From the NCBI RefSeq assembly GCF_037969765.1, contig NZ_CP150207.1:4816001-4880000 (forward strand): DNA of 64,000 nucleotides, read 5' to 3'. Made by a program: the position numbers and the translations under genes. The DNA comes from Paenibacillus sp. FSL W8-0186 (lineage in GTDB: Bacteria > Bacillota > Bacilli > Paenibacillales > Paenibacillaceae). Under the pieces are notes generated by a model that had not been told where the DNA came from, searched no databases, and saw only the letters and a program-made list of their open reading frames with translations. The stretch's first letter is position 1. The number at the start of each line of letters is the position of its first letter. This document shows positions 26,440 through 35,471 of this stretch, piece by piece.

Positions 26440-27591
26440 TCAAGCATTGCCGCCCGACGTAATCGTATTGTCGCTAAAGTTCTCGATACTGGTTTTCTTG
26501 TCATAGAAATAGGTTGCGTTCTCCAGAATACCCTGACGCGAATAGAAAGGACTATCCGGTCCCAGCGGCAGCTTGACCGTCTGTCCGGTGCATGCGGATT
26601 GATAAATCGCCGTGATGAGCTCCAGCGTCCGTCTGCCTTGAATACCGTCTGCCAGCACAGGCGTGTTCTGTTCGATAGCATTCAGGACATCCAGGATCTG
26701 TCCGCGATGGCCTTCATAGGGAAGATCGGCTTGTTCATCGTAGACCTGCTGAATTTGAGCCTCCAAAGCCTTGTCCTCCTCCGGAAAACCGTTCGATTTA
26801 GAGAGGGATGCCGCCACTTTCCAGGGGGCAGATACACGCGCGTGCTTTCCTTGGAAGATCAGCTGCTGCTCCTGGCCATGATGCACCACGGAGCTGGTGA
26901 TTTGAGCCAACGCACCGTTATCATAACGGGCTATCGCAATCGAGATATCCTCCACTTCGGCATTGCCGTGCGATGTATTGCTCATGACCGCGGTAACTTC
27001 GGCAGGCATGCCGTTCATCCATTGGAAAATATCGATATGATGCACGGCATGATTTAACGTGCAGCCGCCTCCTTCCTTTTCCCAGGTGCCCCGCCACCAC
27101 AAATCGTAATAACAATGGCCCCTCCACCAGTAAGAATCGATCTGTGCGTGTACAACCGGACCGATTAATTTCGTGTCCAGCACATGCTTCAACTTCATCA
27201 TAGGCGTAGTAAAGCGGTTTTGCGCCACGACAGATAAAATTTTACCGCTTCGCTCCGCTGCCTCATTGATGGCATCGCATTCTTCCAGCGAGGAAGCCAT
27301 TGGCTTCTCCACGATGACATGCTTGCCAGCATTCAAGAAGGCGATTGCCGTATCCGCGTGAGTATACGGAGGCGTGCACACGGACACCAGATCGATGTCG
27401 CTGCGCTGGAGGAGCTCCTTGTAGTCAGCGTACACGGCCGCTTCCAGTTTAAACTCTTCTATTCTTTGCTTGGCCTTATCCGGGTAAATGTCACAGATGG
27501 CCACGATTTTGCATTGCTCCGGAAATTGTAAATACGCTTGGATATGCGCCGGGGAAATGGCGCCGGCCCCGATGACGGCTACATTTAACAA
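26440..27591 (-). CDS. Gfo/Idh/MocA-family oxidoreductase
   Basis: This is a 383-residue dehydrogenase with a normal Rossmann motif, VAVIGAGAISPAHIQAYL, at residues 3-20. EKPMASSLEECD carries the likely catalytic Lys, and GGCTLNHAVHHID follows the family pattern GGG...D...H. The start is TTG 27591, since TAAAGGAG lies nine bases before it; the ATG at 27657 belongs to unrelated sequence. It sits 69 bp downstream of the binding-protein gene and 22 bp upstream of a second dehydrogenase of the same superfamily but low similarity, so the two probably act at different steps. Confidence 0.9.
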   Translation of the reverse strand: MLNVAVIGAGAISPAHIQAYLQFPEQCKIVAICDIYPDKAKQRIEEFKLEAAVYADYKELLQRSDIDLVSVCTPPYTHADTAIAFLNAGKHVIVEKPMASSLEECDAINEAAERSGKILSVVAQNRFTTPMMKLKHVLDTKLIGPVVHAQIDSYWWRGHCYYDLWWRGTWEKEGGGCTLNHAVHHIDIFQWMNGMPAEVTAVMSNTSHGNAEVEDISIAIARYDNGALAQITSSVVHHGQEQQLIFQGKHARVSAPWKVAASLSKSNGFPEEDKALEAQIQQVYDEQADLPYEGHRGQILDVLNAIEQNTPVLADGIQGRRTLELITAIYQSACTGQTVKLPLGPDSPFYSRQGILENATYFYDKKTSIENFSDNTITSGGNA

Positions 27592-27660
27592 TAGATTCCA
27601 CTCCTTTAGGCTCAGGTGTAAATCGGGCCTCCCACTCGAAAGGCCCGACCAATTCATAAG

Positions 27661-29262
27661 TTACTGGTTGTAGAACTCATCGTATGCCGCCATTTTGCCT
27701 TCCATGACAGCTTTTCCGCCCATAGCCATGTATTCTCCAACTTTCTGTTCGTAGACCTTATCGAATTGATCCGGTTTAGCCGTCACAATCTTGGCCAGCA
27801 TTTCCTTTTCGAAATCCTCCAGGATTTTGGCATATTTGATCTCAGCATCTACCGGAATATCTACCCGAGGCAAGGTATATCCATCGTTATTGCCCGCTTG
27901 AATACTTTTGACCGTGAAATCTTTAAAGTTGGCGTCAAAGGCATTGGCCGCGATGTTTTTGTCTGGCTCTTCCGTTGAAATGTATTTACCGTTGAGAATA
28001 ATGCAGTAATCATAGTAGTTGTACAGCAGGTTTTGGGCTTCCGGCGTATCCAGCAGTACAGGTAATCCGTCAGCAGTCATCTCGTACGATTTGCCTTCCT
28101 CCCCGTTTTGGAGTACCAGTATATTGTTAGGATCCGCCATCCAATTCAGGTACTTGATCGCCGCAACCGCATTTTTGCTCGTAGCCGGAACCATAATATA
28201 GGCTCCGTTTGGTTCATAGACGGGCTTTGGATGTTTCCCATCCGGTGTAGAGAAAGGATCGATGGCCTCAAGCACAGCGTCTGGATTATTCGCTTTCAAG
28301 TTGGCATAGTAGCCGTTATAAACCGGTTCGTTCGTATTTGGCGTGCCTGCGCCTGCAATGCTGTTGACGACTTGCTGGGCGAAAGCTTGGCTGAAGTCAT
28401 CGCTGAGCGCGAAGTCCGGATCGATTAGTCCCTCATTGTACATCTGGTTTAATAGCTGGTAGCCGTCCTTGCTGCCCGGCTGCAGCCATCTTGGAACCGC
28501 ATACAAATCTTTGTCGGTAATTTCGTCCCACTTCCAGAAGGAATTTACCAAAGGCATCATATGGAACACATCGATATAACCGTAAGGAATGACTTTTCCT
28601 CCCGTGTTGCCCGGATCCTTTTCTTTAAAGGCTCGCATCGTATTTACAAATTCCTCCGTCGTTTGCGGAATCGGCAGATTTAATTGATCCAGCCAGTCCT
28701 TGCGGATAAAAGTCGTCGTTTGAGCCTGAATCACGCGAAGCGCGGGGATGACATATTGTTTTCCTTCAAAGATGCCGTAAGGCAGAGAAGGCCCCAATAC
28801 TTTCTTCAGGTTGGGTCCGTGCTCATCAATGAGCGGGCCTAAATCGGTCAGACCGCCGCTTTTCACATAGTTTTGTACAGTCGGTTTGTTATACGTGAAT
28901 ACAATATCCGGTGCGGAACCCGATGCCATGAGCACGTTCAGCTTATCCACTTCTTCCGCCCGCGGAACCGTAACAAACTCTACGTCAATGTTGTTGGGGT
29001 CGCCGAAATTTTTCTGGATGTACTGCGCCATAAAGTTTTTCGTAATTGGCGGCTCGCCAGCCGGCGTATTGTTTCTGTCGAACAGTTCTACGGTGAGCTT
29101 AATCCGTTCTCCTTTAGCTTCCTTGGACGGATCGGCGGCACTACCTCCGTTCCCTTCTTTGCTTGATCCATTTCCCCCGCTGCCGCAACCTGCCAACACC
29201 AATGTCACACTCATGACCAAAGCCAGCAGAGCAAACAGGGGTGAGCGATATGGTTTTCGCAT
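27661..29262 (-). CDS. LplA-type solute-binding lipoprotein (copy 2)
   Basis: This is a 533-residue lipoprotein. Its lipobox is LAGC (Cys26), followed by a Gly/Ser/Asn linker. It has the landmarks of large YtcQ/LplA-like proteins: VELFDRNNTPAGEPPITKNF, FVTVPRAEEVDKLNVLMASG, PDIVFTYNKPTV and an alternating-charge end. It shares the same blocks with the protein encoded at 31454-33046, for example SFWKWDEIT against SFWDWNRIT, so the two are paralogues. GGGAGGC precedes ATG 29262. It follows the LplC-like permease by 106 bp and precedes the dehydrogenases. The ligand is probably a complex plant or host oligosaccharide. Confidence 0.92.
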   Translation of the reverse strand: MRKPYRSPLFALLALVMSVTLVLAGCGSGGNGSSKEGNGGSAADPSKEAKGERIKLTVELFDRNNTPAGEPPITKNFMAQYIQKNFGDPNNIDVEFVTVPRAEEVDKLNVLMASGSAPDIVFTYNKPTVQNYVKSGGLTDLGPLIDEHGPNLKKVLGPSLPYGIFEGKQYVIPALRVIQAQTTTFIRKDWLDQLNLPIPQTTEEFVNTMRAFKEKDPGNTGGKVIPYGYIDVFHMMPLVNSFWKWDEITDKDLYAVPRWLQPGSKDGYQLLNQMYNEGLIDPDFALSDDFSQAFAQQVVNSIAGAGTPNTNEPVYNGYYANLKANNPDAVLEAIDPFSTPDGKHPKPVYEPNGAYIMVPATSKNAVAAIKYLNWMADPNNILVLQNGEEGKSYEMTADGLPVLLDTPEAQNLLYNYYDYCIILNGKYISTEEPDKNIAANAFDANFKDFTVKSIQAGNNDGYTLPRVDIPVDAEIKYAKILEDFEKEMLAKIVTAKPDQFDKVYEQKVGEYMAMGGKAVMEGKMAAYDEFYNQ

Positions 29263-29368
29263 GCTATTGCCTCCCTTTTCATTGTTTATATATAGTGACC
29301 TTCAGCGCAGCCCGTCGCTAGACTTCTGCCGAAGAGCAGCTATTCAACTCATTCAGGCCTTAGCAGGT

Positions 29369-30241
29369 CTATCCCTTGACAGCCCCTGTAAGCATCCCGG
29401 AAATGAAATACTTCTGCAGCCAAGGATAGACCAGCAAAATCGGCAAGGTGGCAAACATAATACTGGCCGACTGGATGCCTTGCGGAATCGGGGTCGCTGC
29501 GTTGAAGCCTTCCTGCGCCGTAGCATCATTCACTTGGCTATTGATCACCATCTGATAAAGCTTTAACTGGAGCGGGTAAAAGTCTTTGTCACTGATATAG
29601 AACAAAGCATCCTGGAACATATTCCATCGATCCACGGCGGAATATAATCCAATGGTTGCCAAAATCGGCAGCTGCAGCGGAAGGACGATCCGAAGCAGGA
29701 ATCGAAAATGACCGCAGCCGTCAATCCAGGCTGAGTCCTCCAGCTCATTGGGCATTCCGGTAAAAGAAGTCCTCATAATAATCAACAAAAAGGCGTTGAT
29801 CATCAGCGGGAGAATGAGCGACATAGGTGAATCCAACAGTCTCAGTTCCTTTATAAGCAAGTAATTGGGGATAATCCCTGGGTTGAAGAACATCGTGACG
29901 ATAATTAGGCCAAACATAATATTTCTGCCTTTAAAATTTCTGCGGCTTAAAGCGTAGGCCGCCATGATGGTCATCGCCAAAGCGACTGCCGTATATGTGG
30001 CGACCAGGATGACCGTAATAACAAGAGAACGCATCATGGATGCATCTCCGAAGACCGCGGAATAGGAATGAAAGTTCCATTCCACGGGCCATAGGAACAC
30101 TTCACCCGACATAATGGCCCTGTTGCCGCTGAAGGATAAGGCAAAAATATGGATCATCGGCACGACGCAAAATAATGAAAAAATGCCGATAAGCACGATG
30201 ATGACGATATCAATGACTTTATCAAACGAATTCCTGATCAC
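29369..30241 (-). CDS. Sugar ABC transporter permease (LplC/YtcP type)
   Basis: This is a 290-residue CUT1 permease with six predicted helices. The EAA loop is LEDSAWIDGCGHFRFLLRIVLP, and the end KYFISGMLTGAVKG is typical. The start is GTG 30241 with GGGAGGG before it. It is separated by 13 bp from the LplB-like permease and forms the channel with it. No ATPase is encoded nearby, as is common for systems served by an MsmX-type shared ATPase. Confidence 0.92.
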   Translation of the reverse strand: MIRNSFDKVIDIVIIVLIGIFSLFCVVPMIHIFALSFSGNRAIMSGEVFLWPVEWNFHSYSAVFGDASMMRSLVITVILVATYTAVALAMTIMAAYALSRRNFKGRNIMFGLIIVTMFFNPGIIPNYLLIKELRLLDSPMSLILPLMINAFLLIIMRTSFTGMPNELEDSAWIDGCGHFRFLLRIVLPLQLPILATIGLYSAVDRWNMFQDALFYISDKDFYPLQLKLYQMVINSQVNDATAQEGFNAATPIPQGIQSASIMFATLPILLVYPWLQKYFISGMLTGAVKG

Positions 30242-30254
30242 GCACGTCCCTCCC

Positions 30255-31202
30255 TTAGAAGATTCCTTGATTGTTGACTTTTCTGGAAATCAGTTCAGCC
30301 GTAAGCAGCAGGACCAGCCCGACGACCGACTGGAATAATCCAACGGCAGCCGCAAGCGCAAATTGCGCGGACTGGATGCCGACTGTGTATACATAAGTAC
30401 TGATGACCTGGGCTACATCCATCACATACCCGTTCTGCAAAGCATAAGGCTGTTCAAAGCTGATGTCCGCCATGCGCCCGATTTGGATAATGAACAACAC
30501 GACGATGGTCGGTTTAATCCCGGGAAGCGCAATATGCCAAATCTTTCTCATTCGGCTGGCTCCGTCCACTTCTGCGGCTTCGTACAGTTCCTTATTAATC
30601 CCTGTAAGCGCTGCCAAATATAGAATCGTTCCCCAGCCTGCATAATGCCACACTCCGGCTCCCGTATAAGTAAGAATCCACATGATCGTATTTTCGAGAA
30701 ACGGAATGGGCTGTCCACCAAGACTTTTTATAAATTCATTCACGCTGCCCGTGTGGGTAGCCAGCAATTGAATAGCCATTCCGCCGACAATGACCCAGGA
30801 GATAAAGTGAGGCAAATACAAGAGAGTTTGGCTCAAGCGCTTATACCAGTTGATGCGCAGCTCATTGAGCATAAGCGCCAAGATGATCGGAATCGGGAAT
30901 GTCAGCAAAGAAATGACATTTAACATTAAAGTATTGCGAAGCGCTTTATAAAACTGCGGCATCGCGAAGATTTCCCGAAACACGTCTAGTCCGACCCACT
31001 CGCTCGCCCATATGCCTTTAAAAATGTTGTAGTCCTTAAAAGCGACCACGACCCCCAGCATGGGGATGTACTTGAATGTAATAAAGAATGTCATGGGCAA
31101 TACCATCAGGAGATACAACGGCCATTGCCGTTTAAACCCGGTTATGGCATTCCGTCGTTTGACGGGAAGTTCTGTACCCGACCGGCGCACCTCTGTTTGC
31201 AT
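30255..31202 (-). CDS. Sugar ABC transporter permease (LplB/YteP type)
   Basis: This is a permease of about 315 residues with six predicted helices. The EAA loop is LYEAAEVDGASRMRKIWHIALP, and FKDYNIFKGIWASEWVGLD in the first periplasm-equivalent loop is typical of the YteP/LplB group. ATG 31202 is chosen because GGAAAGG is nine bases upstream; an ATG at 31211 directly abuts that site. It is the first gene of the downstream unit, and a terminator and a promoter-like sequence separate it from the first binding-protein gene. Confidence 0.92.
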   Translation of the reverse strand: MQTEVRRSGTELPVKRRNAITGFKRQWPLYLLMVLPMTFFITFKYIPMLGVVVAFKDYNIFKGIWASEWVGLDVFREIFAMPQFYKALRNTLMLNVISLLTFPIPIILALMLNELRINWYKRLSQTLLYLPHFISWVIVGGMAIQLLATHTGSVNEFIKSLGGQPIPFLENTIMWILTYTGAGVWHYAGWGTILYLAALTGINKELYEAAEVDGASRMRKIWHIALPGIKPTIVVLFIIQIGRMADISFEQPYALQNGYVMDVAQVISTYVYTVGIQSAQFALAAAVGLFQSVVGLVLLLTAELISRKVNNQGIF

Positions 31203-31326
31203 AGGCGTCATCCTTTCCGCTGAAGTCTGTTGTTTGCTTGGAGCTAACTATACAACAGGGAATTTCCCCTGCGAAATTCTCAATTATTTTGGGGCACACA
31301 CCTTTTTTTGCGGCCCATTCACCTTT

Positions 31327-31354
31327 TTTATATGCCTATCTATTTTTTTGTCAT
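31327..31354 (-). promoter_or_regulatory. Predicted promoter of permease operon
   Basis: On the minus strand ATGACA (31354-31349) is followed after 16 bp by TATAAA (31332-31327). It lies just after the upstream gene's terminator and about 125 bp before the first permease, where a new transcript would need to start. Confidence 0.4.
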
Positions 31355-31380
31355 GCAGGATCAGCTGCCGAAATTTCAGG

Positions 31381-31443
31381 CACAAAAAAAGAAGCGCCTC
31401 GAGAGAATGCACGCGTCATGCATATCCCCCAAGACAGCTTCTT
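31381..31443 (-). terminator. Terminator or attenuator after binding-protein copy 1
   Basis: AAGAAGC (31389-31395) pairs with GCTTCTT (31437-31443) over a 41-base loop. On the minus strand seven T follow. It lies between the first binding-protein gene and the permeases. Confidence 0.7.
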
Positions 31444-31453
31444 CATTTATGAC

Positions 31454-33046
31454 CTACTTATGATTCTGATAAGCCCGATGTTTCTCCTCCTGAACCTGCC
31501 TCCCCCCCATCATCATATACTCTGCTACCTCCTGGTCATAAACGGAATCGAATTCCTCGGGTTTCGCCGTAAGGACTTTCACAAAGATCTCATCATTCTT
31601 ATCGTTCAGAATAGCTGAGTATTTGATTTCAGACGGCAGGATGGTTGGGATCTGCGGAGTTGCAATACCGTCGTTCATTCCATATTCCACGCTCTGGAGC
31701 GCAAAGGCTTCAAACCCTGGAGTTGAAGCATTGGCTTTCAAATTCAACTGTTCGTCCGTGCTGCTGACATATTTGCCATTCAGAATGATGCAATAATCGA
31801 AATAATTAAATAGCAGGGTGTTCGCCTCTTCATTCTCCAGCGTAACTGGCAAGCCATTCTCCATTTCGTAAGTTACCCCCTCAATCCCGTTCTGAAGGGT
31901 AATATAATTTTCCGCCTGCGCCATCCAATTCAAATATTTGATCGCTGCCTCGGCGTTACGGCTCGTTTTTGGGACCATAATGTACATACCCGTCTTTTCC
32001 AAAATCGGCTTTGTTTTTTTGCCATTCGCATTGGTGAAGGGATCAATGGGAGTCAGTATCGCGTTTGGATCGTTTTTCTGCAACTCGGCCAAATACCCCA
32101 TATACACAGGTTCAATCGTATTGGGAGTAGCGGCGCCAACGCGGCCGTTCACCAGGTCCTTCTGAAATTGCTGGGCATACCTGTCGAGGTGGAAATCAGG
32201 ATCGATCAGACCTTCATGATACAGCCGGTTCAGAAGTTTGAACGCATCTTTGTTCCCCGGCATTATCCATCCTGGATCGGCGTATAAATCCTCCTCGGTG
32301 ATGCGGTTCCAATCCCAAAACGAGTACTGCAATGGCGCTATATGATAGTAATCGATATGTCCATAGGGATAAATGGTTTCCCCGTATTTCTCCAGCCTGA
32401 TCTTCTTGAACGCTTTTAGGGCTTGGTAAAACTGCTCTGTCGTTGCAGGCAGAGGCAGCCCCGCTTCCCTGAGCCAGTCTTCGCGGATCAGGGTCGTGCT
32501 TCGGGCCGTAAGCACCCGTTTAGCCGGAATCGCGAATTGCATTCCATTTAAGCGTCCATAGCTTAGGATTTCCTCCCCCAGGACAGCTTTCAGGTCTTGG
32601 CCGTACTGGTCCAGCAAAGGAGAAAGATCGGTCAATTTACCTTGAGTGAAAAAGTTATAGACCGTAGGAAGATCGTACGTAAACACGATATCCGGGGCTT
32701 GATTCGCGGCCATAAGCACTTGCAGTCTCCCTACTTCTTCAGCCCTGGGTATCGTGATGAATTCAACCTTGATTCGTTCCGGATCTCCAAAGTGCTTTTG
32801 AATATACTGCGTAATATAATTGTCCGTAATCGAGTTTGCTCCAGCAGGTTTGTTATTACGTTCGAACAGTTCGATTCTTAACGTTGTCCAACGATCAGTC
32901 GAAGCGGATTCGTCGGACCCGAGGCGTCCTCTGGCACCCTCAGCGTGGCCTGATTTATTCGATCCCGCAAGGCCGTTACAGCCCATCATAAATGACAAGA
33001 TGGCGGTAACCACCATGATTGAAGTTAAAGACCGCAAAAACGGCAT
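31454..33046 (-). CDS. LplA-type solute-binding lipoprotein (copy 1)
   Basis: This is a 530-residue lipoprotein with lipobox MMGC (Cys23). It is clearly paralogous to the protein at 27661-29262: both contain RNNKPAG/RNNTPAG, a PRAEEV block, PDIVFTY, NAEAAIKYLNWMA or its equivalent, and YYDYCIILNGKY or FDYCIILNGKYVS. GGAGGGGGC precedes ATG 33046. It follows the AraC-type sensor gene by 38 bp, and a terminator separates it from the permeases. Two binding proteins for one permease pair suggest either a wider ligand range or that this copy works with the adjacent sensor (inferred). Confidence 0.92.
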   Translation of the reverse strand: MPFLRSLTSIMVVTAILSFMMGCNGLAGSNKSGHAEGARGRLGSDESASTDRWTTLRIELFERNNKPAGANSITDNYITQYIQKHFGDPERIKVEFITIPRAEEVGRLQVLMAANQAPDIVFTYDLPTVYNFFTQGKLTDLSPLLDQYGQDLKAVLGEEILSYGRLNGMQFAIPAKRVLTARSTTLIREDWLREAGLPLPATTEQFYQALKAFKKIRLEKYGETIYPYGHIDYYHIAPLQYSFWDWNRITEEDLYADPGWIMPGNKDAFKLLNRLYHEGLIDPDFHLDRYAQQFQKDLVNGRVGAATPNTIEPVYMGYLAELQKNDPNAILTPIDPFTNANGKKTKPILEKTGMYIMVPKTSRNAEAAIKYLNWMAQAENYITLQNGIEGVTYEMENGLPVTLENEEANTLLFNYFDYCIILNGKYVSSTDEQLNLKANASTPGFEAFALQSVEYGMNDGIATPQIPTILPSEIKYSAILNDKNDEIFVKVLTAKPEEFDSVYDQEVAEYMMMGGRQVQEEKHRAYQNHK

Positions 33047-33084
33047 GGAGCCCCCTCCTCCTCCTCGATTGTTAAAACTGAGTT

Positions 33085-35301
33085 CTATATCGTGCGGTAC
33101 ATATTGCGAAACTCCCCTGGGGGAACATCTTGAAGCTTCTTGAAAGCCCGATAAAATGAATTCACATTCTGGTAACCGATTTGTTCTGCGATCGATTGAA
33201 TCGAATCCTCTGTTTCTATTAATAGCCGTTTGGCCTGCTGCATTCTGATCTTCAACACATAATCAACGAATTTTTCGCCCAGTTCCTCTTTAAATAACAG
33301 GCTAAGAGCGCTTGGCTGGAGTTTGAAAATATCGCTTACCCGGGCCAGGGACAGATCCGGATCGGCAAAATGCGCGTCAATATAGCCTTTGGCTTGCATC
33401 GCAATGCTGTGATGTCTTCTAGCCTGCCGGTCCTCATCAACACAAGCCTCGAACATCGCCATGATCCCCATGAACTGATATTCGAACTCATCCAGCGTTT
33501 CTGCCGTTTCGTTCAGGTGGGCGAACCGATGCTGAAAATCCTGCTTCCAAATTTGTTGAATGTTCGCTGATAACGCGTTAACCGTCTGATCCATCCGCTT
33601 GGCAAAAATATTTACAAGCCCAGTCATGTCTTGCTTCATAAACCGCATCTTTCTTAATTCCGTGAAAATCTGCGTCAATTTCTCACGCCAATCGCTCTCG
33701 TTCATTCGGAAGGATTGAACCGCCTGATCCAGAGCTTGCAGGTAAACGTAATTATCCAGGCTCAATTTGCCGGCGCTCTTACGATTATCAATGATCGTAT
33801 TCGTTCCGAAAATCATTTTCAGTTCAACGTTGTCGTGCGCATTGCGGTAAGAATCCGCGACGGTTTCGATGGAATCGGAATCGGCGCCCACCCCAATCGT
33901 TATCGTAAGCTCCAGATGCTGATTGATCCATTTTTGGAATTCCTCCGCGTAGGCTGACGTCGTTTTGCTGCTGCGTGGATCGGCTGCAATATGCTGGATG
34001 ACAAAAGCGATTCGATGCGGCTCCATCCAGACATCCCAAACAAATGAATGATGGTTTTGCCCTAGGTCGCGAAAGGCGCTCTCGATAATAAATTTTAGCA
34101 AATGCTGATCCTTGACCTTGTATTTGTCCGTAAAGCCAGAATAATGATCAATTTCCACCACGATAACCCCTAGCCGGTCATACGCTTCAGGCAGGCTCAA
34201 ATCCGCAAGCTTCTGCTTGAATTCTTCGTCCGTTAAATACAGATGGCCCGCCAACAAGTCGCGAAAAAGACGCTGCTGCCGCAGTAAACAATCTTCCTTA
34301 TGCAAATTCTCATAATCCAGAGACCTCTTAAGCAGATGATCCAATGCCATTTCTATAAAAGTGAACTCATTATTCGCCCCCTTGATGCCCAGCTCCTCAC
34401 TTTTTCGGTTCGAAAACTGGCCTACCTTTTCCATAATGGAATGAATCGGCTTGTAGTGCATATGCGTTACGATGGTAAAGCCGACCAATGCCAATAAAAT
34501 GATAAAGATTAGAATAAACATCCATACACTAGAGAAGAGAGACAAGATGTTATAACCGCTATCATATACCCCCTGGGAAACAAACCTCCAGCCCGTATAA
34601 TCAGATTGAACCATAATCATGTCCGCCCCGCTGTCCAAAGCCTGTGGGGCATTATCATCGTCTTCTAATAGCAGCACTGAATTGGAATCGCTTTCATTTA
34701 GCGAGTTAAGATAGTCCATAAAAGATCGCTGGTACACATTTACGACAAAGGCACCACGTACTTCATCCCCCGTATAGGCGAACTTCACAAGCGAGACAAC
34801 CTTCTGCTTGTCTTCGTCAAAAGCTGCATAGGCGAATAAGCGCGGGTCATGCCAGTCCGTCGACTCTTTCTTGTCATAGTTAAACATTAAAAATTCACGA
34901 TCGCCAAAAGAGTCCAGCGCATACGAGCCAAGATCCGAAATAATCCGCTGCTCGTCCTCATTGTACATATAAATTGTATTGGAAAAAGGCAGGGCTAGAC
35001 TTAATTCGATAATTTTCTTCTGCAGCATGAAATCATCTACAGCATGCTTGGGCCGATCGGAAAAATACTCCTGGATATCGTTATCCATTAACAATTTGCT
35101 GACTACATTGCGTTCAATTAACATCAAATTGGCATCCAGATTAAAGACCATACGATTCAAGATCGCGTTGTTGGTCTCCTTGTACTTCTTCTCAGAGGCA
35201 TTATTCAATACAAGGAAAATAATAAAGATCATCGAGGAAATGATGACGAAGAGAATAGGAGCATATGAAAGAATCGTTCGATAATACCAGTTCATTTTCA
35301 T
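33085..35301 (-). CDS. Membrane-bound AraC-family transcriptional regulator
   Basis: This is a 738-residue one-component regulator. A membrane helix at about 10-32 and another at about 260-285 enclose a dCache-like extracellular sensor. A HAMP-like stretch and a cytoplasmic linker region follow. The C-terminal AraC HTH domain (about 635-738) contains YVLKIRMQQAKRLLIETEDSIQSIAEQIGYQNVNSFYRAFKKLQDVPPGEFR. GGGGAGATT precedes ATG 35301. Such proteins link outside signals to transcription without phosphotransfer. It is the first gene of the 25.3-35.3 kb carbohydrate locus and most likely activates it. Confidence 0.92.
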   Translation of the reverse strand: MKMNWYYRTILSYAPILFVIISSMIFIIFLVLNNASEKKYKETNNAILNRMVFNLDANLMLIERNVVSKLLMDNDIQEYFSDRPKHAVDDFMLQKKIIELSLALPFSNTIYMYNEDEQRIISDLGSYALDSFGDREFLMFNYDKKESTDWHDPRLFAYAAFDEDKQKVVSLVKFAYTGDEVRGAFVVNVYQRSFMDYLNSLNESDSNSVLLLEDDDNAPQALDSGADMIMVQSDYTGWRFVSQGVYDSGYNILSLFSSVWMFILIFIILLALVGFTIVTHMHYKPIHSIMEKVGQFSNRKSEELGIKGANNEFTFIEMALDHLLKRSLDYENLHKEDCLLRQQRLFRDLLAGHLYLTDEEFKQKLADLSLPEAYDRLGVIVVEIDHYSGFTDKYKVKDQHLLKFIIESAFRDLGQNHHSFVWDVWMEPHRIAFVIQHIAADPRSSKTTSAYAEEFQKWINQHLELTITIGVGADSDSIETVADSYRNAHDNVELKMIFGTNTIIDNRKSAGKLSLDNYVYLQALDQAVQSFRMNESDWREKLTQIFTELRKMRFMKQDMTGLVNIFAKRMDQTVNALSANIQQIWKQDFQHRFAHLNETAETLDEFEYQFMGIMAMFEACVDEDRQARRHHSIAMQAKGYIDAHFADPDLSLARVSDIFKLQPSALSLLFKEELGEKFVDYVLKIRMQQAKRLLIETEDSIQSIAEQIGYQNVNSFYRAFKKLQDVPPGEFRNMYRTI

Positions 35302-35471
35302 AGAGCTAATCTCCCCAAAAGCAGTTTCATAGATTATAAGAGGAAACTATCTGTATTGTTAATTAACATTTTATTAGGGGTTCTCTTTTTTTATTCCTGG
35401 GCCATATATTCGCTGTGAAGGCCTGTTTAACCTGCAAAATTTAAAGAATATCGGACAATTAAATCCTTGGT

